From positions 1 through 6,625 of the forward strand of contig JAUPVA010000046.1 in assembly GCA_030917245.1 (NCBI GenBank): a stretch of DNA of 6,625 bases, in the 5' to 3' direction. How positions within the stretch are numbered: the stretch's first letter is position 1; each line of letters starts with the position of its first letter. Below the pieces are notes generated by a model. The model did not search any database and was not told the origin of the DNA. It saw nothing but the letters and a program-made list of their open reading frames with translations. Below, piece after piece: positions 1 to 5,244 of this stretch. This DNA is from Patescibacteria group bacterium (GTDB lineage: Bacteria; Patescibacteriota; Saccharimonadia; Saccharimonadales; Saccharimonadaceae). A program made the translations under genes and the position numbers.

Positions 1-18
1 ACGACGCTCTTCCGATCT
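1..18 (+). other. Residual Illumina TruSeq adapter at contig end
   Basis: The first 18 bases, ACGACGCTCTTCCGATCT, are identical to the 3' end of the Illumina TruSeq read-1/universal adapter, the part that directly joins the library insert. They lie at the extreme edge of the window, which is where untrimmed adapter survives in an assembly. This stretch should be treated as synthetic; genomic sequence begins at about base 19, and the window edge is probably a true contig end. Confidence 0.95.
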
Positions 19-94
19 CGAAATCCATTCCAACACGCGCCTGTTCAATTTGGCAGAAAATAATAAGATTACGGTAACGCTTATAGTACAATGA
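19..94 (+). CDS. Possible 3' end of a truncated upstream gene
   Basis: Reading from base 20 (GAA) there is an open frame of 24 codons that ends at a TGA at 92-94. The peptide ends in a hydrophobic run (ITVTLIVQ) and has a natural-looking composition, so it could be the C-terminus of a gene interrupted by the contig end. The evidence is weak. The other two frames are also open for part of this stretch (stops at 61-63 and 75-77), and 24 codons cannot identify a family. If real, it would end 6 bases before the next start codon and would contain that gene's putative -10 element. Confidence 0.25.
87..92 (+). promoter_or_regulatory. Putative -10 element of the surface protein gene
   Basis: TACAAT (5 of 6 matches to TATAAT) lies 8 bases before the ATG at 101. 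A second AT-rich hexamer, TATAGT, overlaps it at 82-87. No good -35 hexamer is seen 16-18 bases upstream; TTGGCA at 50-55 is too far away. With transcription starting about 7 bases after the -10, the mRNA would begin at or next to the ATG. This agrees with the lack of a Shine-Dalgarno sequence here and with the same geometry at pilM. Confidence 0.4.
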
Positions 95-100
95 GCGTAT

Positions 101-2509
101 ATGAAACGTTTGCGTATCAATCGGTCTCGTACGTATTTTATTGGTCTGGCATCTGCACTAGGTTTTATCCTGAGCATCGGTACATTAACGGTATTTGCAG
201 CTTTTGGTCTAACAAATGATCTTCCTAGTAACAATGAGAATTATCAGTCTGCGGGTGTTAATGGTGCAATCGACCTGCACCTAAAAGATTTGGATGTCGC
301 TCAAGTTACAAAAAACAAATTCGCGGCTTATTATCCATCTTCAATTAATTCGGCAAACGATAAGTCGATTACGATCTCTAAGGGTAAAAGCCCCAATAGA
401 GTATGTAATATAGATGCGGACGTGACGGGTCATATTTATGTAAAAATAACCATTAATGGGGTATCCACTCCCGATTCGGGGCAATACAACATTCCTATTC
501 AGAGTGTTTGCTCTGGCAATCAATTCTTTGGGCATACTTTCGACTTTCCAAACGGTGGTTTAATACCAAATAGTGGAACTAATCACAACAAGGCTGATAT
601 CGAAATATCAATGATAGGTACTACAACAAAAAATGCAAACGAAGGACTAGACCTCAATTACCAGGTTAGCCTGTCGGGAGGAGATGCCGGTCAAGGGACT
701 CTTGCGTTGAAAGAAAACCGATTCGAGAAACAGTTTGGACTCAGAAGTACCTATACCGCCAATCCGCAACCGAACAAAGAAGTACGAGTCACATTACCCT
801 TCGGATATAAATGCGATATAGATGTGTCGAATCCACGTGAACGTGTAGTGAAGTTATACGATGCAGACTCGGTGTTCGGTGATACCTACATGTGGGTTAC
901 TCGAGATGGCGCAAGGCTTGACCACGATGACTACGAAAATTTCAACAACCCGTTTGTTTCACCCGACCCAAGGTCAGATGGTGGGCGTAGGAACATAGTA
1001 GGGATGAATAACGATGAATTCATTGCAAATAATAACCGATGGAAACTTCAGGGAAGTAATAACGATTACAACCAACTGACAATAAAGCAGAGTGCTATAA
1101 TCAAGGGTCACGACTATGAATTAGTAATTGTTAATAATGGGGCGGGCGGCTCTCTATCGCCGCATTACAATACCTTGAGTGTGGCGATTCCTCAGGACGG
1201 AATTTACAGCACGCTGGGAGAGGGTAGTAATGATCCGTGTAAGTACTCCCTGAGACCTACTGTTTCAGTTGACCCAAATTTATTTGTATATTATCCAGAA
1301 CTACGAGTGGATGCTTCTATTCAGAAGACCGACCTCGGACCGGTTACAGAGAACCATACATGGGAGCTCTTAGCCGTTAGGTATCAGGGAGAGCCATCGA
1401 CACGTGATTTAACAAATAGTAAGGTTGGTGATGGTACAAACCCATGTGATGTCCTACCTTCAGGGTATTTGTCTGGTACATGTATGTCGGTTCGAACATT
1501 AACCTACCCGGGTCAGGCAAGTACGGAAGTAGATCCGTATAACACAGGCGGGCCGTACGCGGTTGGTACAAGGCTGTGTTTTTTTGCAAGAATTCAAAAC
1601 CCTACATATCTGGAGGATGATAACGATCAGTGGCACTATAGCGACTTGGACTGCAGTATATCGGCGAAAAAACCACGCGCTCAATTCCGTGGTAGTGACC
1701 TCCGAGTAACTGGAAATATAAGCAGTGGTTCGTATTTGGTACAAGGAACGAACTTCGGTAGCTGGGCCGAATACGGCATGTTCTTGTCGGGTGTTAATTC
1801 CATGGCTGCATCGGGTGGGGCGTTAAAGAACGGTAGCACGGCCAGCGTAGACGCGTGGAACCAATTGACGTTTGCCAATAGAGATAGCGTGGGTAATCCG
1901 AGTTATGGGTACTTTGGCTTACTGCCGGGCGCTTCCTCTGCCTATGGATACTTCACGGGCTTACCACGATCTGCAGACTCATTGAATGCAGCCACGATTC
2001 CAAACGGGGTGTATAACGTCGGTGGAAGCGTAGGCAATACGCTTGCACGACTGCCAGAAGCTAAAGGCGGGGGAGTGGTATTAATACGAGACGGTAACTT
2101 CACTATTTCAGACAATATAATTGTCGATAACGCTGGACGCACGAGCGCCAGAGAAATCACACAGGTCGTGATTGTCGCTAATAATATTATGATTGATGAG
2201 GACGTGACCCGAGTAGATGCCTGGCTTGTGACGCCAAGTACAGGTTCAATTACGACGTGTCCAGTTGCATTTTCAAATCTAAATGCGGGGGAATGTAACC
2301 AAAAGCTCACCGTGAATGGGGCGATTCATACAGGTAAACTGTACTTACGACGTACAGCTGGTGCCAACCCCCCTGGCGCCGACCAGTTAAAGGAGCCAGC
2401 AGAGGTATTTAACCTGCGACCAGACGCGCAATTATGGGCATACACGTACGCCAACAAGGCCGATTATGCCCAAACTGATTACATTCAGGAACTTCCACCG
2501 CGCTACTAA
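101..2509 (+). CDS. Large exported beta-rich surface protein, function unknown
   Basis: This is an 802-residue protein of unassigned function. A basic N-terminus (KRLRINRSR) followed by a hydrophobic segment at about 12-34 forms a signal peptide or membrane anchor; cleavage after Ala33 is possible. The rest is Asn/Ser/Gly/Tyr-rich and looks extracellular. All ten cysteines follow the signal (102, 137, 238, 380, 449, 461, 493, 518, 720, 732), and their even number and spacing suggest disulfides. Residues from about 525 onward form short beta-strand stretches, including VVIVANNI (689-696), VTRVDAWLVT (702-711) and KLTVNGAIHTGKLYLRRT (735-752). The chain ends in ELPPRY. From memory, similar C-terminal blocks occur in uncharacterised surface proteins of Saccharibacteria and other CPR bacteria; this is unverified. 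There is no LPXTG-like anchor and no visible catalytic motif. The gene lies just upstream of a type IV pilus operon on the same strand, so an adhesin or pilus-associated role is possible but inferred. The start is chosen because it directly precedes the signal sequence; there is no Shine-Dalgarno. Confidence 0.85.
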   Translation: MKRLRINRSRTYFIGLASALGFILSIGTLTVFAAFGLTNDLPSNNENYQSAGVNGAIDLHLKDLDVAQVTKNKFAAYYPSSINSANDKSITISKGKSPNRVCNIDADVTGHIYVKITINGVSTPDSGQYNIPIQSVCSGNQFFGHTFDFPNGGLIPNSGTNHNKADIEISMIGTTTKNANEGLDLNYQVSLSGGDAGQGTLALKENRFEKQFGLRSTYTANPQPNKEVRVTLPFGYKCDIDVSNPRERVVKLYDADSVFGDTYMWVTRDGARLDHDDYENFNNPFVSPDPRSDGGRRNIVGMNNDEFIANNNRWKLQGSNNDYNQLTIKQSAIIKGHDYELVIVNNGAGGSLSPHYNTLSVAIPQDGIYSTLGEGSNDPCKYSLRPTVSVDPNLFVYYPELRVDASIQKTDLGPVTENHTWELLAVRYQGEPSTRDLTNSKVGDGTNPCDVLPSGYLSGTCMSVRTLTYPGQASTEVDPYNTGGPYAVGTRLCFFARIQNPTYLEDDNDQWHYSDLDCSISAKKPRAQFRGSDLRVTGNISSGSYLVQGTNFGSWAEYGMFLSGVNSMAASGGALKNGSTASVDAWNQLTFANRDSVGNPSYGYFGLLPGASSAYGYFTGLPRSADSLNAATIPNGVYNVGGSVGNTLARLPEAKGGGVVLIRDGNFTISDNIIVDNAGRTSAREITQVVIVANNIMIDEDVTRVDAWLVTPSTGSITTCPVAFSNLNAGECNQKLTVNGAIHTGKLYLRRTAGANPPGADQLKEPAEVFNLRPDAQLWAYTYANKADYAQTDYIQELPPRY

Positions 2510-2521
2510 AGCATAAACGGG

Positions 2522-2549
2522 TTGATTTTCACCCCCGCACCTATATAAT
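2522..2549 (+). promoter_or_regulatory. Promoter of the pilM-pilB operon
   Basis: A perfect -10 hexamer TATAAT lies at 2544-2549. A -35-like TTGATT lies at 2522-2527 (4 of 6 matches to TTGACA), with a 16-base spacer. The -10 ends only 10 bases before the pilM ATG, so the expected transcription start is about 2556-2557 and the leader would be 0-4 bases. No Shine-Dalgarno would fit, so translation is predicted to be leaderless. It sits in the only gap longer than 12 bases between genes, so it probably drives pilM through pilB. Confidence 0.6.
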
Positions 2550-2559
2550 TAGGTACATT

Positions 2560-3606
2560 ATGAAACTTCTAAAAGGCGTGGGCAGCTTCTTTGCACTTGA
2601 TATAGGCACAAATGCCGTCCGCGTTGTACAACTCGACAAGGCTGGAGCAGACGTGTGGAACCTTAAAGCCTACGGATACGCCGGTGTAGACAGTCGTTTA
2701 ACCGCCGCCGACTCTCCAGAGGCTCGACAGAAGCTGGGAGAGGTTATTCTTACCGCCGTAGGACAGAGTGGTATTAAATCGACAGATGTCGTCATAGGTT
2801 TGTCGGCAGGCAAGACCTTCACCACGGTGGTCGATGTTCCTACTATGCCTGAAGCAGAGCTAAAGGGAACAATGAAATACCAGATTGAACGCTATATCCC
2901 AAGCTCGATTAACGATACCAAAGTTGACTGGAAGCTTCTTGGGCAATCTCTTCACGACCCAAAGCAGCAAGAGGTCCTACTGACCAGCACCGCAATTACG
3001 TACGCCGAGGATCAACTCGAGTTTGTTGAAGGCCTTGGGTTTAATGTTGTAGCCGCCGAACCTGACCCAATTGCCATGATTCGCGCGCTGCTGCCAAACG
3101 GCGTGCCGGACGCTCGCCTGATTGTCGACATGGGAGAGACCTCAACGAATTTGGCTATTACGTATGGTGATGCTCCGCGATTGGTCCGTACGATTCCCGT
3201 GGGACTCTCGACACTCCTAAAGGCTACGGTGCAAAATCTTAATGTTCAAGAAGACCAAGCCCGACAGTTTATTCTAAAGTTTGGCCTGGCACCCGACCGA
3301 TTAGACGGTCAGGTACTACGGGCACTCGACGCAACCCTTGAAAACTTTGTGAGTGAGCTTATGAAGTCAGTGAAGTTCTTCCAGACTCGATATCCGAATG
3401 TATCGGTAGGCGGGATTCATATTGCCGGCTATACTGCCTCGATTCCACGCTTTAACGAATATATTGCCAGCAAAATGAACAGTACTGTTACGCCTGCCAA
3501 TCCGTGGCAAAAAGTGCGAGTGTCGCAAGCTGACCAGCAGAAGTTATTGCCGATAATGAATGAATTTGCAACCGTTGTTGGGTTGGCACAGAGGTCGGGT
3601 CTATGA
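2560..3606 (+). CDS. pilM: Type IV pilus assembly protein PilM (actin-like ATP-binding)
   Basis: PilM is a cytoplasmic FtsA/actin-fold protein that binds nucleotide and the N-terminal tail of PilN, linking the membrane alignment complex to the assembly motor. The 348-residue length is normal for the family. The phosphate-1 motif is at 10-22 (FFALDIGTNAVRV, Asp14 and Gly16), and the phosphate-2 motif is at about 187-198 (LIVDMGETSTNL, Asp190 and Gly192). The glycine-containing adenosine-side motif is at about 285-298 (IHIAGYTASIPRF). The family segment around Tyr112-Ile113-Pro114, in the FtsA-like SHS2 region, is also present. There is no signal peptide or membrane segment. The stop overlaps the pilN start as ATGA, indicating translational coupling. 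It is the first gene of the operon, with a promoter almost touching its ATG and no Shine-Dalgarno. Nothing looks broken. Confidence 0.93.
   Translation: MKLLKGVGSFFALDIGTNAVRVVQLDKAGADVWNLKAYGYAGVDSRLTAADSPEARQKLGEVILTAVGQSGIKSTDVVIGLSAGKTFTTVVDVPTMPEAELKGTMKYQIERYIPSSINDTKVDWKLLGQSLHDPKQQEVLLTSTAITYAEDQLEFVEGLGFNVVAAEPDPIAMIRALLPNGVPDARLIVDMGETSTNLAITYGDAPRLVRTIPVGLSTLLKATVQNLNVQEDQARQFILKFGLAPDRLDGQVLRALDATLENFVSELMKSVKFFQTRYPNVSVGGIHIAGYTASIPRFNEYIASKMNSTVTPANPWQKVRVSQADQQKLLPIMNEFATVVGLAQRSGL
3590..3594 (+). promoter_or_regulatory. Shine-Dalgarno for pilN
   Basis: AGAGG lies 8 bases before the pilN ATG, inside the end of pilM. It supports the ATG at 3603 and contrasts with the lack of any such site before pilM. 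Confidence 0.6.
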
Positions 3607-4334
3607 TTGAAGTAAATTTAATTCCTGATGTAAAGCAAGAGCTGATTCAAGCTCGTCGCATGCGCGCGACCGTCGTATCAATTTCAATTCTGGCTATGAT
3701 CGTATCGGGGGTAGTCGTAGCCTTGCTCGCAAGCTATGTATTCGGCGCCCAAACGCTACGCGGTTCACTGCTCGATAAATCAATTAAGAGTAACTTTGCA
3801 GAACTTAACGGCTTCGATGATTTACCGCAGATGCTGACGGTGCAAAATCAATTAGAAGAAGTATCTAAGACACATGCTGACAAAAAAATATCGTCACGGT
3901 TGTTCGACATGCTTTCAGTAATTGTGCCTGCGGCACCAAACGACGTCGCTCTTACGACGGTGAAAATGGATACCGAAGAAGGTACGATGACAATCGAAGG
4001 GCAAAGCCCGGCTGGATTTATAGCGTATGAGGCATTCAAGAAGACAATCGAAGCTACCGAATTGCATTACTACCAAAAAGGAAATGACAAAGATTTGATT
4101 AAGACTTCACTTGGCACCGACATCGTTGATGGCGAGCGAAGCTACGGTGAAGATCAAGATGGTCGCCGTGTTCTACGGTTTAGTCTGTCATTTACCTACG
4201 ACGAAGCGCTATTTGATAGTGAGTCGCAACGAATGATTGTACAAGGGCCGCAACGTCGCAACGCAACCGACTCGGCGGTGGCCGTTCCTGAAACCTTGTT
4301 TACTGCACCGGCTAACGATGAGAAGGCAGAATAA
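3603..4334 (+). CDS. pilN: Type IV pilus inner-membrane protein PilN
   Basis: PilN is a bitopic membrane protein that recruits PilM through its short cytoplasmic tail and pairs with PilO outside the membrane. The tail holds VNLIP at residues 4-8, matching the conserved I/V-N-L-L/I-P docking motif of PilN. A basic stretch (RRMR, 18-21) precedes one membrane segment at about 22-46. A helical, probably coiled-coil region follows to about 95, then an alpha/beta domain to about 200 that fits the ferredoxin-like PilN core. At 243 residues it is longer than many PilN proteins because of a hydrophilic tail of about 43 residues after the last core strand. The start overlaps the pilM stop (ATGA) with a Shine-Dalgarno 8 bases upstream. 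The stop shares one base with the pilO start (TAATG). Identity rests on the docking motif, topology and position; sequence conservation in this family is low. Confidence 0.88.
   Translation: MIEVNLIPDVKQELIQARRMRATVVSISILAMIVSGVVVALLASYVFGAQTLRGSLLDKSIKSNFAELNGFDDLPQMLTVQNQLEEVSKTHADKKISSRLFDMLSVIVPAAPNDVALTTVKMDTEEGTMTIEGQSPAGFIAYEAFKKTIEATELHYYQKGNDKDLIKTSLGTDIVDGERSYGEDQDGRRVLRFSLSFTYDEALFDSESQRMIVQGPQRRNATDSAVAVPETLFTAPANDEKAE
4321..4326 (+). promoter_or_regulatory. Shine-Dalgarno for pilO
   Basis: AGAAGG lies 7 bases before the pilO ATG, inside the last codons of pilN. It is a good site at good spacing and fixes the start at 4334. Confidence 0.6.
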
Positions 4335-4984
4335 TGGATAAAGCAGACAAAACGCTTCGTAAGCGACAACAGATTTCTAAAGCAAACCGCATGATGTTCT
4401 TGTGGGTCGCCGCTGGTTCAGGTGTGGTTGGTGTTGCCCTAGTATTGACGGTATTCTTGGTACAGCAATTGGTGTTTAACGAAAAAATCCTCGCCAAGAA
4501 GAACGATACCTCGAGCTCACTCGAAAAAAGTAAAAAAGCGGTGCAACCACTCCGCGAAAAAATTGCCGTCCTTAACACAAATGACGCACTGTTGAAGAGT
4601 CGGGCAAAAGAGTCTGATCAGGCGCTGCAAGCGATAATTGATGCCTTGCCAGACAGTCCGAACACTGCTGCGCTTGGTGCCTCGCTTCAGAATGTATTAA
4701 TACCAGGGCAGGGCATTGAACTCGAAACCTTGAAGGTTGACCCAATTGGAGAAGAAGGTGGCGATGGACCATTAACATTCACTTTCTCTGTTTCGACGAG
4801 TCGCGGTTCAATTGCTGAGCTCCGTAACTTGCAGCAGCGGCTTGAGCGCTCAATCCGAGCAATCAATGTGAACTCAGTATTGATTGAAATGTCTTCCTCT
4901 AAAGCTACCATGACCGTGAACGGAGAAGCGTACTATGAACCAGCTCGTAAGGTTGAGTTAGGAACGGAGACGGTAAAGCCATGA
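4334..4984 (+). CDS. pilO: Type IV pilus inner-membrane protein PilO
   Basis: PilO is the bitopic partner of PilN in the alignment complex of the type IV pilus. The 216-residue protein has a basic cytoplasmic tail (1-19, rich in Lys/Arg) and one membrane segment at about 20-42. A charged helical stretch at about 50-95 is likely to form a coiled coil. A C-terminal alpha/beta domain at about 100-205 fits the PilO ferredoxin-like fold; it opens with ALPDSPNTAALGASLQNVL, which resembles the start of the PilO core, and ends in beta-strands (SKATMTVNGEAYYE). Size and topology are normal. It shares one base with the pilN stop and its TGA overlaps the next ATG, so it is translated as part of a coupled series. 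The call depends as much on position after pilM-pilN as on sequence, since PilO diverges strongly. Confidence 0.85.
   Translation: MDKADKTLRKRQQISKANRMMFLWVAAGSGVVGVALVLTVFLVQQLVFNEKILAKKNDTSSSLEKSKKAVQPLREKIAVLNTNDALLKSRAKESDQALQAIIDALPDSPNTAALGASLQNVLIPGQGIELETLKVDPIGEEGGDGPLTFTFSVSTSRGSIAELRNLQQRLERSIRAINVNSVLIEMSSSKATMTVNGEAYYEPARKVELGTETVKP
4966..4970 (+). promoter_or_regulatory. Shine-Dalgarno for the 83-residue membrane protein
   Basis: GGAGA lies 10 bases before the ATG at 4981, inside the end of pilO. The spacing is slightly long but usable, and it supports this small frame being translated. Confidence 0.45.
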
Positions 4985-5232
4985 AGAAGTCTGATATAGC
5001 AATGATTATTTTAATCGCATCGATCAGCATGGTCGCGGCGTACTTTGTAGTAAAATCGATTCCTATTTTTCAAGCGAGTAGCGAGCCAAAGCAAGTCAGT
5101 ACTTTTAAGCAGATTAAGCCCGACGTAAAAGATCCTGACCCGAGTATCTTCAATGACGGGGGAATTAATCCGACTGTCGAAGTGTTTATTGGCGGCAACG
5201 ACAATCAGTCTAACGGGCAAAAGGCTCAGTAG
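4981..5232 (+). CDS. Small single-pass membrane protein at the PilP position
   Basis: This is an 83-residue protein I cannot assign to a family. It has a short basic start (MKKSD), one hydrophobic segment at about 6-24, then a hydrophilic tail rich in Pro, Asp, Lys and Asn (including KPDVKDPDP) that looks mostly unstructured and ends in a Gln/Asn/Gly-rich stretch. There is no cysteine, so it is not a lipoprotein, unlike canonical PilP. Its start overlaps the pilO stop (ATGA) and has a Shine-Dalgarno, so it is very likely a real operon member. In diderm bacteria pilP follows pilO; here this protein holds that slot and no secretin gene follows. A role as an accessory subunit binding PilN/PilO or PilB is inferred from position. 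It ends in TAG, in the same reading frame as pilB, four codons before the pilB ATG. Confidence 0.75.
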   Translation: MKKSDIAMIILIASISMVAAYFVVKSIPIFQASSEPKQVSTFKQIKPDVKDPDPSIFNDGGINPTVEVFIGGNDNQSNGQKAQ

Positions 5233-5244
5233 CTCGCACAACGC

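Noticed and set aside
19..66. Alternative open frame ending in TAA TAA at 61-66
   Set aside because: It is only 14 codons long and starts at the adapter join; the frame ending at 92-94 is longer, and neither can be identified.
91..170. Alternative ATG at 91 for the first gene
   Set aside because: It is out of frame with the 802-residue frame and does not give a signal peptide; the ATG at 101 directly precedes a basic-hydrophobic export signal.
1942..2310. 122-codon minus-strand frame with a hydrophobic stretch
   Set aside because: It lies wholly opposite the beta-rich coding region of the surface protein. The hydrophobic run is the antisense image of Asn/Asp/Ile codons, and no promoter or ribosome site supports it.
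2519..2537. Possible terminator hairpin after the surface protein gene (GGGT pairing with ACCC)
   Set aside because: The stem is only about four pairs, there is no T-tract after it, and it overlaps the -35 of the pilM promoter. It does not support a terminator, so read-through from the first gene into pilM is possible.
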